A stretch of DNA of 64,000 nucleotides from Bacteroidetes bacterium UKL13-3 (GTDB lineage: Bacteria > Bacteroidota > Bacteroidia > UKL13-3): assembly GCA_001602415.1 (NCBI GenBank), contig CP012155.1, forward strand, positions 2,040,223-2,104,222, written 5' to 3'. The position numbers and the translations under genes were made by a program. A model generated the notes under the pieces. That model did not search any database. It saw nothing but the letters and a program-made list of their open reading frames with translations, and was not told the origin of the DNA. Below are positions 8,912 to 17,553 of the stretch, piece by piece (within the stretch, counting starts at the first letter, position 1; each line of letters begins with the position of its first letter).

Positions 8912-9661
8912 CTACCTGAACATTAATTGATCGGTAGCATATACTTTCCATGTAGGTTCGTGCTGCACAAAACTAATGAGTATTAAATCCGATAATTTTA
9001 CATCTGAAGGAAGTGCCATTTCTATCTTGCCTTTTTTAGAGGGTTGAATAGGAAACCATTTCCAATCTTTTACAGTATGATGATGTGTGAGTGTTTGTCC
9101 TTTATTTTCTCCACCGGTAATTTCACTTTTTACTTCTCGGTAAGCTAAAACCAGATTCAAATTACAACTGTCCGTTTTACCAGTAATTTCGTAATTTAAA
9201 ATCAATGTGTTGGTAGCTTGTACATATCCTGCTCGGGTTGATAGCAGTGTTGTAGGTTCTGCATACATATTTTCATTTACCAATTTACCCACTTCCTTTT
9301 TAGCACTACCGGGTAAAGCTCCTCGTCCGTTAACAAATATCATGGGCGTAAATAACGCTTGTTGTTTATTTTTAACCATGTACTCGCGCTGCCTGCGAGA
9401 GAAAGATGTATCCGAAAAGGAATCCACCCAACCCGATTTATTCCAAATATCAACATGATAATCCAAGAAAAAAACGGGAAGTTTATTCGAATCGGCCAAA
9501 GCCATCATCTCTTGTAAAAACGCATCAGCCAGAGGACAACTTGAGCATCCTTCTGATGAAAACAATTCGACAAGCACGGTGGGATACATTTGCTCCTGCT
9601 GCTGAGCCGAGCCTATTAACCCACCCAAAATAAACCAAGATAATATGAATACTTTTTTCAT
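8912..9661 (-). CDS. DUF1223 family secreted thioredoxin-like protein
   Basis: This 249-residue protein has an N-terminal signal peptide (MKKVFILSWFILGGLIGSAQ) and then the DUF1223 hallmark VELFSSEGCSSCPLADAFL, a CxxC pair in a thioredoxin-like position. DYHVDIWNKSGWVD and TPMIFVNGRG are also typical. DUF1223 proteins are periplasmic or secreted and their reaction is unknown; a redox role is suggested by the CSSC motif. I chose the ATG at 9661, which gives a clean signal peptide; an upstream in-frame ATG at 9715 would put 18 extra hydrophobic residues in front. The family call is strong, the function is not. Confidence 0.88.
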   Translation of the reverse strand: MKKVFILSWFILGGLIGSAQQQEQMYPTVLVELFSSEGCSSCPLADAFLQEMMALADSNKLPVFFLDYHVDIWNKSGWVDSFSDTSFSRRQREYMVKNKQQALFTPMIFVNGRGALPGSAKKEVGKLVNENMYAEPTTLLSTRAGYVQATNTLILNYEITGKTDSCNLNLVLAYREVKSEITGGENKGQTLTHHHTVKDWKWFPIQPSKKGKIEMALPSDVKLSDLILISFVQHEPTWKVYATDQLMFR

Positions 9662-9986
9662 GAGCCTAAAAGAATGTAAAATTAATTCACTTACAAATAT
9701 AAAACATAAACACAACTCCCCTTAAACGATGTGATGAATCATACAAAACCAAAGCTAATTGATTAACAGAAGAGTTTCATTAAATAACAAATACATATAC
9801 CTCTTAATAAAGTTGGAATTTAAAGGTGCGCAAAGCTATCTCAAAATCAAATATAGACGATATACATACTCCACCTTTTATGAATTAAGTTGACTCAGTG
9901 TAAAAAAACAGCTGACAGTTTTCAAACACCAAAATCTATATTATTTTAGCTCATATTTCAATTATACATAAACACGAAAAATTATT
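9662..9986. other. intergenic region without a recognised gene
   Basis: About 325 AT-rich bases lie between two divergent genes, so both promoters should be here. I see no reading frame with a family match, no strong hairpin and no exact TAnnTTTG promoter. Confidence 0.5.
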
Positions 9987-10442
9987 ATGAAACAAATCAA
10001 AATTATCCTTGCATTCTTACTTTGCTCGTATGCCTTTTCATTGTTTGCTCAAACTGCCCCAGGTGATGCCATTATTGGCGTTTGGGAAACAGGCACAGGA
10101 AAAGCACGCGTTAACATTACCAAGTCGGGGAATTATTTTTACGGAAGAATTGTATGGTTAAAAGAACCTAAAAACGAAGAAGGCAAACCCAAAGTTGACA
10201 AAAACAATCCGGATGAAACCAAGCGTACTACCCCGTTATTAGGAATGAAAATACTGAGTGGATTTGAATTTAAAGGTGATAATCTTTGGGATGATGGAAC
10301 AATTTACGATGCCGAGAGTGGTAGCACATATAACTGTAAAATAAATTTAGAGGATGCAAATACCATGAATATACGTGGATTTATTGGAATCTCTGCTTTT
10401 GGCAGAACGGATGTTTGGAAAAGATTGCAAATGAAAAAATAA
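9987..10442 (+). CDS. DUF2147 family secreted protein
   Basis: This 151-residue protein has a signal peptide ending LFAQ and then a single DUF2147 domain: IIGVWETGTGKARVNITKSG, YFYGRIVWLKEP, LLGMKILSGFEFKGDNLWDD, GTIYDAESGSTYNCKI and GFIGISAFGRTDVWKR. The family forms a lipocalin-like beta-barrel exported to the periplasm. Its ligand or function is not known to me. The length is normal. It starts nine bases upstream of the next gene's ATG and probably shares its transcript. Confidence 0.9.
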   Translation: MKQIKIILAFLLCSYAFSLFAQTAPGDAIIGVWETGTGKARVNITKSGNYFYGRIVWLKEPKNEEGKPKVDKNNPDETKRTTPLLGMKILSGFEFKGDNLWDDGTIYDAESGSTYNCKINLEDANTMNIRGFIGISAFGRTDVWKRLQMKK

Positions 10443-10451
10443 CAAATAGCA

Positions 10452-11183
10452 ATGTCAAGGCTGTTTTACCCTACCCTTCTAGTGTTACTTGGTTTTTCGT
10501 TGAAAGCGCGTAACCCTGTTGATACTTCATTCTATTACCGTGGAGAATCATATTACGTAATTATACCCTCCTACCAATACACTTCAGCCATTGTATTAAA
10601 TACTATTTTGAAACAACAAGGTGCGCCAACCATCTCGCGTTCAAACTTTATGGCCGGACTAGGATTTGAAGATCGGTGGAAGTGGTTCAATGTAGGTGTT
10701 GATTTTGTATACGGAATTAACGAACACTCCAACGATAAATACTATGTTTACTCGCCAACTCTTGTATCTAATATTTGGTTAAAATACTACGTGTTTAAAC
10801 ACAAACAAAAAGGTGGTATTTATCCTTTTGGAGGTATCGCTGCAATAAATCAACATGCGTTTATTACCGATAAAAATTCAAGTGGAAATATAAACCAACT
10901 CTTTACACAACCGGGTGCTGTAAACATGGGTTTAAGCACAGGTTTTGCACAATTTGGAGTAGGTGCGGATGCTATCAATTTCACAAAAGAAGATGATGTA
11001 TATTTCAGTTTTAAAATGGGCTACAGATTAAACATCGGATCGACATCCGACAACCAATGGTATATCAACGATCAAGCTAATATTGTTGGTTCACCAACCG
11101 AAAAATTAAACGCATTTTTCATCCAATTGGCTATAGGTTATACATCCAATCGTAAATCAAATAAGCAACTAAGGACTAACTAA
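10452..11183 (+). CDS. predicted outer-membrane beta-barrel protein, unrecognised family
   Basis: I do not recognise this 243-residue protein. It begins with a short signal peptide (about residues 1-20) and then shows alternating polar and aromatic residues typical of transmembrane beta-strands, for example YFSFKMGYRLNIGS and FFIQLAIGYTSN near the end. The lack of helices after the signal and the aromatic-rich strands favour a small outer-membrane barrel of 8 to 10 strands. It starts nine bases after DUF2147 and its end overlaps the convergent gene by 15 bases. The pairing with DUF2147 may mean a shared envelope role, but that is a guess. Confidence 0.6.
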   Translation: MSRLFYPTLLVLLGFSLKARNPVDTSFYYRGESYYVIIPSYQYTSAIVLNTILKQQGAPTISRSNFMAGLGFEDRWKWFNVGVDFVYGINEHSNDKYYVYSPTLVSNIWLKYYVFKHKQKGGIYPFGGIAAINQHAFITDKNSSGNINQLFTQPGAVNMGLSTGFAQFGVGADAINFTKEDDVYFSFKMGYRLNIGSTSDNQWYINDQANIVGSPTEKLNAFFIQLAIGYTSNRKSNKQLRTN

Positions 11184-12251
11184 GTTCAAACTTATTTGAA
11201 CATACATTGCATTCGTTAATGTATTTTCGATGTAATAGGGAGTGTTATCGCCTAATACACGAAACGAATCACCTTTATCTATGTTGAAATTATAATTTAT
11301 TCGGTATCCTAATTGAGCAGAAATCCAGATAAAGTCGGTAATAGCCCTTTCGTAGGTAATACGCGGACGAATTTCTGATCGTCTTAGTTCTAGGTTATTG
11401 TAGGCAGGATTTGAGCTGCGATTAATCATAGCGTAGCTATTACCCTCCAACTCATAGCCAAAGAGCATCAAATTACGTGGATTAAAAGATCTGCGAAAAG
11501 CTAAACGTGCCGGGAACAATGATTCTACACCCCATTTTTTGTTTTCGAAGGTATGGTTAAACAAAATTAACGGAATAATACCTTGTGCACCAGGACGATA
11601 AGTTCTAGAGAGACCGAAAGCAATCATTGAACGATCGCTAGGTTTCCAACCAAACAAGGCAGCTGCTGTAACTTTAGTTGTTGGTAAATAATCGGCAACA
11701 TCCGCATTCAACAAATTGGAGGCTCCGTTCATATCAGCAGAAGCAAAGGCAAGGATAAAATGTTTTTCATTTAATGGCTTAAAAACTGTTGCGTTCAAGC
11801 CCATGGTTGATAGCCCTTTTTCGTTCAGTTGATTTACCACATAGTTGGCATTTCCAATATTGCTCATGTTATAGCCATTGCGCCAGTAATTTACCCCCAT
11901 ATTGATTAACCATTTTGTATTTGAAAGCAATGGCATATTGGCTAAGAGCCTCACTCCTCCTGATGATTGAATATCAGATGAGCCTTTGGTATTTGATGCA
12001 TACGGATCTGTATTGGAAAGCTGGTGTCCAAACTGATAATCATATCCAATACTGATAAGTTTATTAGGACTCAATCCCAATACTTTTGAAGTACAATATC
12101 TTTTAGATCCATCAGGAACATCCATGTTGGCAAACTGACTAAAATCTATCTCTTCTTCCTTGGCACTTGTATCTTGTTGCGCAAAACCAGGACTCAGTAA
12201 CAAACATATTAGAGAAATGCATAGAAGGTTTTTAACGTAAAATTGCATCAT
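11169..12251 (-). CDS. predicted outer-membrane beta-barrel protein, DUF6268-like
   Basis: The 360-residue protein has a signal peptide ending GFAQ and then long runs of alternating residues typical of beta-strands: LISIGYDYQF, WLINMGVNYWRNG, MIAFGLSRTYRPG, FIWISAQLGYRINYNF and a final MYVQISLNLVSP. The pattern resembles the DUF6268 group of outer-membrane proteins in Bacteroidota, but I rate that match as moderate. No ligand-binding motif is visible. Two in-frame ATGs, one codon apart, start the gene; the choice does not change the signal peptide. It is convergent with the preceding barrel gene and overlaps it by 15 bases. Confidence 0.6.
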   Translation of the reverse strand: MMQFYVKNLLCISLICLLLSPGFAQQDTSAKEEEIDFSQFANMDVPDGSKRYCTSKVLGLSPNKLISIGYDYQFGHQLSNTDPYASNTKGSSDIQSSGGVRLLANMPLLSNTKWLINMGVNYWRNGYNMSNIGNANYVVNQLNEKGLSTMGLNATVFKPLNEKHFILAFASADMNGASNLLNADVADYLPTTKVTAAALFGWKPSDRSMIAFGLSRTYRPGAQGIIPLILFNHTFENKKWGVESLFPARLAFRRSFNPRNLMLFGYELEGNSYAMINRSSNPAYNNLELRRSEIRPRITYERAITDFIWISAQLGYRINYNFNIDKGDSFRVLGDNTPYYIENTLTNAMYVQISLNLVSP

Positions 12252-12312
12252 ATTGATATCAACTTAAACAACCAAAATACTTATTAAAATTTCATAAAAA
12301 AATATTTGTTCA

Positions 12313-13866
12313 TTATTTTTCTTGAACCTCATACATATCCAATCGCCTATCTTTCCAATTGAGCACAGTTCCTGTATTACGGGCTCGTTCAATGGCTGCC
12401 AAATCTAAATCGGCAATAACAATGGTTTCAATATTGGTACTGCATTCTCCTGCAATAGCATCAGGAGGAAAGGCAAAATCACTGGGCGTATAAATACCCG
12501 ATTGCGCATAGTTAATATCCATATTATCTACAGAAGGAATATTACCAATAGTTCCAGCTGTTGCCACATAAATTTGATTTTCAACTGCCCTGCTTTGTGC
12601 ACAAATTTTAACGCGTAAATGTCCGTGTTTTTCATCCGTACTAAAAGGAACAAAAACAATTTTGGCGCCTTTCTGACAAGCAATGCGGGTCATTTCGGGA
12701 AACTCAACATCATAACAAATATTGATTGCTACCTTACCACAATCGGTATTAAATACTTTTACTTCATTTCCTGGTTTCACTCCCCACCACTTAGCTTCAT
12801 TGCTCGTAATATGAATCTTATATTGCTTTTCGTAGGTACCATCACGCTTAAATAAATATGAAATATTATACAAATTATCGCCTTCCACTTGCAAGTGTGT
12901 ACCAGCAATAATATTGATATTATATTCCATTGATAAGCGCGAGAACAAGGCAATATAATCTTCAGTGTATTCATCCAATTTGCGAATACTATCCTCCGGA
13001 CTCATACTCTTGTATTCATGTAACGAGAGCAACTGAGTGGTAAACAGCTCGGGAAAAAGAGCAAAATCCGATTTATAGTTTGAAGCCACATCTGTAAAAT
13101 ATTCGCATTGCTGAGCAAACTGTTTAAATGAGGTTATTTTACGCAATTCGTATTGAATGCAACATACTCTTACCTTCTTCATCAACACACTGCGCTCGCG
13201 GGTTTCGGGTATATAATCGAGGTTAATCCACTCTAATAAGGTTGCGTATCCTTCACTTTCTTTATCATCTGGTAAATAATCTTTAATAATACGTTGAATT
13301 GTAAAACCCTGACTCAATTGAAAAGTTAGAACGGTATCTTTAATCTTTTTATCGATAACCCTTTTAACATAAGCACGTACCCCAAATTGTTCACTGTGTT
13401 TGTGGTAATTTGGTAAGCGCCCACCAATCAGAATGGCTTTTAAATTTCTATCCACGCAAAGTTGCCTACGCATATCGTACAAACGTCTGCCAATTTTTAA
13501 TCCTTGGTAAGCGGGATGTACCATCACTTCAATTCCATATAGCGTGTCACCTTCTTCATCATGGTTAGTAATGTATCCGTTATCACAAATTTCTTTCCAA
13601 GTATGGTCGTCATCATACTCATCCCAACTCACAATTAAACTGGTTGCCGAACCCACAATCTCCCCTTCATACTCTATCACCTGCATACCGTCCGGAAAGT
13701 TTTTAAACTGACTTTCGAGCATCTCATACGTCCATGGTTCGGTATCCGGAAAACAAATTTTTGAGAGCTTAATAATCTCATCAAAATCACTTTTCTCAGC
13801 AAGTCGTTCGATAAGCTTGGGCTTTTTAGAGGAGCGCCTCTTCATATTATTTGGTTTAGTAGTCAA
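12313..13866 (-). CDS. bifunctional GNAT acetyltransferase / carbon-nitrogen hydrolase
   Basis: This is a 517-residue fusion. Residues about 20-210 form a GNAT acetyltransferase domain, with YGIEVMVHPAYQGLKIGRRL as the acetyl-CoA loop. Residues about 230-510 form a nitrilase-superfamily hydrolase with the full triad: Glu in FALFPELFTTQL, Lys in YEKQYKIHIT and Cys in VAINICYDVEFPE. The same fusion occurs in many bacteria; the nitrilase part probably hydrolyses a small amide and the GNAT part acetylates an amine, but the substrate is unknown. It is monocistronic, divergent from dapD. A second in-frame ATG seven codons on is also possible. Confidence 0.92.
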   Translation of the reverse strand: MTTKPNNMKRRSSKKPKLIERLAEKSDFDEIIKLSKICFPDTEPWTYEMLESQFKNFPDGMQVIEYEGEIVGSATSLIVSWDEYDDDHTWKEICDNGYITNHDEEGDTLYGIEVMVHPAYQGLKIGRRLYDMRRQLCVDRNLKAILIGGRLPNYHKHSEQFGVRAYVKRVIDKKIKDTVLTFQLSQGFTIQRIIKDYLPDDKESEGYATLLEWINLDYIPETRERSVLMKKVRVCCIQYELRKITSFKQFAQQCEYFTDVASNYKSDFALFPELFTTQLLSLHEYKSMSPEDSIRKLDEYTEDYIALFSRLSMEYNINIIAGTHLQVEGDNLYNISYLFKRDGTYEKQYKIHITSNEAKWWGVKPGNEVKVFNTDCGKVAINICYDVEFPEMTRIACQKGAKIVFVPFSTDEKHGHLRVKICAQSRAVENQIYVATAGTIGNIPSVDNMDINYAQSGIYTPSDFAFPPDAIAGECSTNIETIVIADLDLAAIERARNTGTVLNWKDRRLDMYEVQEK

Positions 13867-13910
13867 GATTTTTCAGTTAAGAGTCAAAGGTATTAATTTG
13901 TGACAATTTC

Positions 13911-13937
13911 CATACTTGATACAAGATACTCGATTTT
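13911..13937. repeat. short degenerate 7-bp array (unit GATACTC)
   Basis: The gap between the GNAT-nitrilase gene and dapD contains the consecutive 7-mers CATACTT, GATACAA, GATACTC and GATTTTT. GATACTCGAT at 13925 is the reverse complement of a 10-mer found twice in the array at 1361-1404, so the two sites share units although they are 12.5 kb apart. Confidence 0.6.
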
Positions 13938-14066
13938 TATGCGAGCCCCCATTCTTGAATTGGTGGTTAAAATGATTGCCTGCTCATCCACCTTTCATCC
14001 CATAAACTCCGTCCCTTCTCTTTCATCTTTCCTCTTTTAGCAGTAGTTTAGCCAAAATTTTTTAGC

Positions 14067-14879
14067 ATGACCACTCAGGAAACCATTGAAAACATCTGGA
14101 ATAACAGAGAATTATTAAAGGACGCTTCTTCACAAGAAACCATTCGCGAAGTGATTGAATTATTAGACAAAGGAAAATTGCGCACCGCTCAACCTACCGA
14201 AAATGGTTGGCAAGTGAATGATTGGGTAAAAAAAGCAGTGATTCTTTACTTTCCAATACAACAAATGGAAACCATTGAAGTTGGGCCATTTGAGTTTCAC
14301 GACAAAATGAAATTAAAGAGAAATTATGCCGAACAAGGTGTAAGGGTAGTTCCCCATGCAGTTGCTCGTTATGGAGCGTTTTTGCAAAGAGGTGTAATTA
14401 TGATGCCAAGTTACGTGAACATTGGGGCTTATGTGGATGAAGGAACAATGGTTGATACTTGGGCTACAGTTGGAAGCTGTGCTCAAATAGGCAAACATGT
14501 TCACTTAAGCGGTGGCGTTGGTATTGGAGGCGTTTTAGAGCCTGTGCAAGCTGCGCCTGTAATTATTGAAGATAACTGTTTTATTGGGTCGAGATGTATT
14601 GTGGTAGAAGGTGTTCGAGTTGAAAAAGAAGCCGTATTGGGAGCGGGTGTAACCTTAACCATGAGCACCAAAATAATTGATGTTACCGGTGATGAGCCTA
14701 TTGAATACAAAGGTGTTGTTCCTCCTCGCTCGGTAGTAATACCTGGAAGTTACACCAAGAAATTTGCAGCCGGTGAATTTCAGGTTCCGTGCGCTTTAAT
14801 TATTGGCAAACGTAAAGCATCTACCGATACAAAAACTTCATTGAATGATGCTTTGAGAGAGTATAATGTTGCTGTTTAG
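14067..14879 (+). CDS. dapD: 2,3,4,5-tetrahydropyridine-2,6-dicarboxylate N-succinyltransferase
   Basis: DapD succinylates tetrahydrodipicolinate in the succinylase branch of lysine and meso-diaminopimelate synthesis, in the cytoplasm. The 270-residue protein has the N-terminal helical region (ENIWNNRELL) and a long left-handed beta-helix of hexapeptide repeats. Family motifs are VVPHAVARYGAFL, YVNIGAYVDEGTMVDTWATV, GSCAQIGKHVHLSGGVGIGG and CFIGSRCIVVEGV. Length matches E. coli DapD (274). It supplies the diamino acid used in the wall precursor that murF-alr finishes. No other dap gene is close by. A heptamer array begins at its stop codon. Confidence 0.96.
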   Translation: MTTQETIENIWNNRELLKDASSQETIREVIELLDKGKLRTAQPTENGWQVNDWVKKAVILYFPIQQMETIEVGPFEFHDKMKLKRNYAEQGVRVVPHAVARYGAFLQRGVIMMPSYVNIGAYVDEGTMVDTWATVGSCAQIGKHVHLSGGVGIGGVLEPVQAAPVIIEDNCFIGSRCIVVEGVRVEKEAVLGAGVTLTMSTKIIDVTGDEPIEYKGVVPPRSVVIPGSYTKKFAAGEFQVPCALIIGKRKASTDTKTSLNDALREYNVAV

Positions 14880-14910
14880 AAATTGGAAGTTGGAAAATGG
14901 AAATGAAAGT
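14876..14910. repeat. degenerate 7-bp array at the dapD stop (unit TTGGAAA)
   Basis: Starting inside the last codons of dapD the bases read as 7-mers TTAGAAA, TTGGAAG, TTGGAAA, ATGGAAA and TGAAAGT. A second, weaker run (AATTTGA, TAATGAA, AAATGAA) follows at 14977-14997. The first unit contributes the TAG stop of dapD. Confidence 0.55.
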
Positions 14911-15165
14911 AGTTGCCTGAGCTCAACGAAGTTGAATGGCCGAAGGTAACTGCGGGTGGGAAAAGAAACTGGAGAAAATTTGATAATGAAAAATGAATCT
15001 TCATCTTTGAGGGAAAGTTTCACAATTATGCGAATACATTTCGGATAAGGAGCACAAGAAATTGACTGACAAAATTGACATTATTAGTAAAATGATTACT
15101 AAACGCCACCACAACTGGACCAGCTAATACTTTTTCACCTTTACTTAAAGTTCCGGTAGACTATG
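14911..15165. other. intergenic region, possible decayed sequence
   Basis: No gene of recognisable family is present between the two heptamer arrays. On the minus strand about 15026-15154 is open for roughly 43 codons ending at TAA (containing LSKGEKVLAGPVVVAFSNHF), but it has a stop just upstream, no start and no family match. It could be a decayed gene end or chance. Confidence 0.4.
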
Positions 15166-15214
15166 CATCCAACATCGAACATCCAACATCCAACATCAAG
15201 CATCCAGCATCCAA
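15166..15214. repeat. 7-bp tandem array (unit CATCCAA, seven units)
   Basis: Seven consecutive 7-mers are seen: CATCCAA, CATCGAA, CATCCAA, CATCCAA, CATCAAG, CATCCAG, CATCCAA. The array runs to the first base of the glycosyltransferase start codon. Because it stays open in the coding frame it creates a false 17-residue N-terminal extension with a repeated H-P-T-S/Q-H-P look. Confidence 0.85.
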
Positions 15215-16323
15215 TGCGTATTGGCCTTGACGCCAAGCGTGCGTTCAATAATGGAACGGGTTTGGGTAACTATTCTCGGTTTGTGATTAATGGATTATTG
15301 AAACATTTTCCGCAACATGAATACTATTTATTTACCCCAACCATCAAACCCGAATACCAAAACTTTTATACACCTTCTGAGAATGTAAAATTAATAACAC
15401 CAGAAAGCTTGCTGGGTAAAACATTTTCTTCGTTGTGGCGAACCTATTCCATTGCAGGAATGTGCAACGAGTTAAAACTTGATATTTTTCATGGACTGAG
15501 TAATGAGCTGCCTGTTGGAATTGAATCGTTTACCGGAAAAAAAATAGTTACCATTCATGATTTGATTTTTTTGCGTTACCCAAATTATTACGGCAATATT
15601 GATAGGTATATTTACACCAAAAAATTTAAACATGCATGTGCTCAAGCCGATTGGGTGCTGGCAGCAAGCGAACAAACAAAAAGAGACATCATAAGCTATT
15701 TTGGAACCTCCGAACAAAAAGTAAAAGTGAGCTACCAAAATTGTAACGATGCTTTTGGTGAACCGGCAACTGCCGAGCAAAAAGAAATTGTAGCCTCAAC
15801 CTATTCGCTGCCCGAACAATTTGCTTTATGTGTTGGCACCATTGAACAACGCAAAAACCAATTAACAGCACTGCAAGCATTTCACAAACTCAATCATCCA
15901 ACACTAAAGTTGGTATTTATCGGAAAACAAACGGATTACGCAGCTCTTTTACTGGAATACATAGATGAGCATCAACTACAACATGATGTTCAATTTTTGG
16001 AACAAATTCCCGATTTAGATTTACCGGTTATCTATCAACTTTCTTCCATGTTTATTTATGCGTCCGAGTTTGAAGGATTTGGTATTCCAATATTGGAAGG
16101 CCTTCGAAGTAATATTCCGGTTATTGCTGCCAATGCATCAAGTTTGCCTGAAGTGGGAGGAAAAGTAGCTCACTATTTTGAACCCAAGGATGTTTCGGGG
16201 TTATTAGGTTGTATGAGTAATGCTTTAAACGAGCAACCAAACAAAGAAATATTGCAGCAACACCTAAAACAATTTGATACATCAACCCTTATGGCATCAT
16301 TACTAACAATTTACCAATCCTGA
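15214..16323 (+). CDS. glycosyltransferase family 4 (GT-B fold)
   Basis: This 369-residue cytosolic or membrane-associated GT-B enzyme begins MRIGLDAKRAFNNGTGLGNY, the usual start with a glycine-rich acceptor loop. The C-terminal donor domain has ALCVGTIEQRKNQLTALQAF and the nucleotide-sugar site YASEFEGFGIPILEGLRSNIPVIA with the E-x7-E motif. The family transfers a sugar to a glycan of the cell surface; the sugar cannot be told. The open frame continues upstream to an ATG at 15163, but those 17 residues are the translated heptamer array. I therefore set the start at the ATG at 15214. It lies alone, between dapD and ftsX. Confidence 0.9.
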   Translation: MRIGLDAKRAFNNGTGLGNYSRFVINGLLKHFPQHEYYLFTPTIKPEYQNFYTPSENVKLITPESLLGKTFSSLWRTYSIAGMCNELKLDIFHGLSNELPVGIESFTGKKIVTIHDLIFLRYPNYYGNIDRYIYTKKFKHACAQADWVLAASEQTKRDIISYFGTSEQKVKVSYQNCNDAFGEPATAEQKEIVASTYSLPEQFALCVGTIEQRKNQLTALQAFHKLNHPTLKLVFIGKQTDYAALLLEYIDEHQLQHDVQFLEQIPDLDLPVIYQLSSMFIYASEFEGFGIPILEGLRSNIPVIAANASSLPEVGGKVAHYFEPKDVSGLLGCMSNALNEQPNKEILQQHLKQFDTSTLMASLLTIYQS

Positions 16324-16384
16324 GTTACCCACATTTTTACTGTGCATTAACCAACCAAAAACTCTTAAAGAAAGTGATATTTTC

Positions 16385-17275
16385 GTGTCAGTAAATATTG
16401 CACCCGTGACAACAGAACAACCTATCAAAAAAAGACGCAAAATATCTTATCTCCCCTCCATCATCAGTATTTCACTTGTGCTGTTTATGTTGGGATTGTT
16501 TGGCATCATTCTCATCAATGGAAACAAGTTATCAAATCATTTATTAGAGAATTTTCAGCTTACTATTTTTTTAAATGAAAATGCAACCGAAGCTGATATT
16601 CAAAACATCAACCGTCAGATTGTTGCGCATGAGTATACAAAAAAAGCAATTTATGTAAGCAAAGAGGAAGCCGCTCAAGCATTTGCCAAAGAAACTGGAC
16701 AAGATTTTGTTACCTTTTTAGGATTCAATCCTTTGTTGCCCTCCATTGAGTTATTTGTTAAATCAAAATATGCCAATGCCGAAACCATCAAACAAATTGA
16801 AACAGAACTTAGGCGAAATAAGGCCATTCAAGATGTGGTATACCAATCCTCCATTATTGAAGAAATTCACAAAAACATAAAAACCATTGGTTCAACACTT
16901 ATACTTATAAGTTTGGTATTTTTACTAATTGCTGTTGCGCTCATCAACAATACCATTCGTTTAAATTTGTATGCTCGCAGGTTTATTATTAAAAGTATGC
17001 AAATGGTAGGTGCAACTCATTGGTTTATTATTAAACCGTTTGCCTTTAAATCTTTCCTGCATGGTTTGTATGGAGGTATTATCTCGTGTATACTCTTAAG
17101 CGGATTGTTGTATTGGACTCCCTTTTGGATTCCGGAGATTGCCGCTTTGTACGACAATTCGCAGTTTGCAATATTGTTTGTTGTGGTTATTATTGCAGGT
17201 ATCATTATTAGCATGGTTAGCAGCATGATTTCTACAAACAGATACCTGCGCATGAAAATTGATGATTTATATTAA
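16385..17275 (+). CDS. ftsX: cell division permease-like protein FtsX
   Basis: FtsX, with the ATPase FtsE, controls peptidoglycan hydrolases at the division site. The 296-residue protein has one N-terminal transmembrane helix (about residues 28-50), a periplasmic domain with the FtsX pattern FQLTIFLNENATEADIQNI and AAQAFAKETGQDFVTFLGFN, and three C-terminal helices with RFIIKSMQMVGATHWFIIKP, the FtsX/permease core. The start is GTG at 16385; a second GTG seven codons on is also possible. It leads a close series with the DUF3098 gene (11 bases on) and uppP, an arrangement common in Bacteroidota. The matching ftsE is 43 kb away in this window, so ftsEX is split here. Confidence 0.92.
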   Translation: MSVNIAPVTTEQPIKKRRKISYLPSIISISLVLFMLGLFGIILINGNKLSNHLLENFQLTIFLNENATEADIQNINRQIVAHEYTKKAIYVSKEEAAQAFAKETGQDFVTFLGFNPLLPSIELFVKSKYANAETIKQIETELRRNKAIQDVVYQSSIIEEIHKNIKTIGSTLILISLVFLLIAVALINNTIRLNLYARRFIIKSMQMVGATHWFIIKPFAFKSFLHGLYGGIISCILLSGLLYWTPFWIPEIAALYDNSQFAILFVVVIIAGIIISMVSSMISTNRYLRMKIDDLY

Positions 17276-17286
17276 ACTAACATAAC

Positions 17287-17541
17287 ATGGCAGATAAAAA
17301 AGCACCGGTAAAAAAGTCGACCGAAAAAGTTGCTGCAAAAGCAGAAAATCTATCTTTCGCTTTTGGGAAAGAAAACTACACTATTATGGCTATTGGCCTG
17401 GTAGTTATTATCATCGGTTTTTTTCTCATGTCGGGTAAAGAAGATATTTTTAGCACCACTAAATTAACCATTGCTCCAATACTTGTGATTCTTGGTTTTC
17501 TTATAGAGGTGGTTGCCATTATGCGTAAGTCAAAAGACTAA
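17287..17541 (+). CDS. DUF3098 family small membrane protein
   Basis: This 84-residue protein has a lysine/alanine-rich cytoplasmic start (residues 1-20), then FAFGKENYTIMAIGLVVIII and two transmembrane helices separated by MSGKEDIFSTTKLTIAPILV. That pattern is DUF3098, a Bacteroidota-specific family nearly always found between ftsX and uppP. No biochemical role is known to me. Its place suggests a part in division or undecaprenyl-phosphate recycling, which is inference. Spacing is 11 bases from ftsX and 12 bases to uppP. Confidence 0.93.
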   Translation: MADKKAPVKKSTEKVAAKAENLSFAFGKENYTIMAIGLVVIIIGFFLMSGKEDIFSTTKLTIAPILVILGFLIEVVAIMRKSKD

Positions 17542-17553
17542 ACACCACTACTC

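Noticed and set aside
15026-15154. Possible protein fragment with LSKGEKVLAGPVVVAFSNHF on the minus strand
   Set aside because: It has no start codon, has a stop just upstream and shows no family match. It may be a decayed gene, but I cannot support it as a feature with a name.
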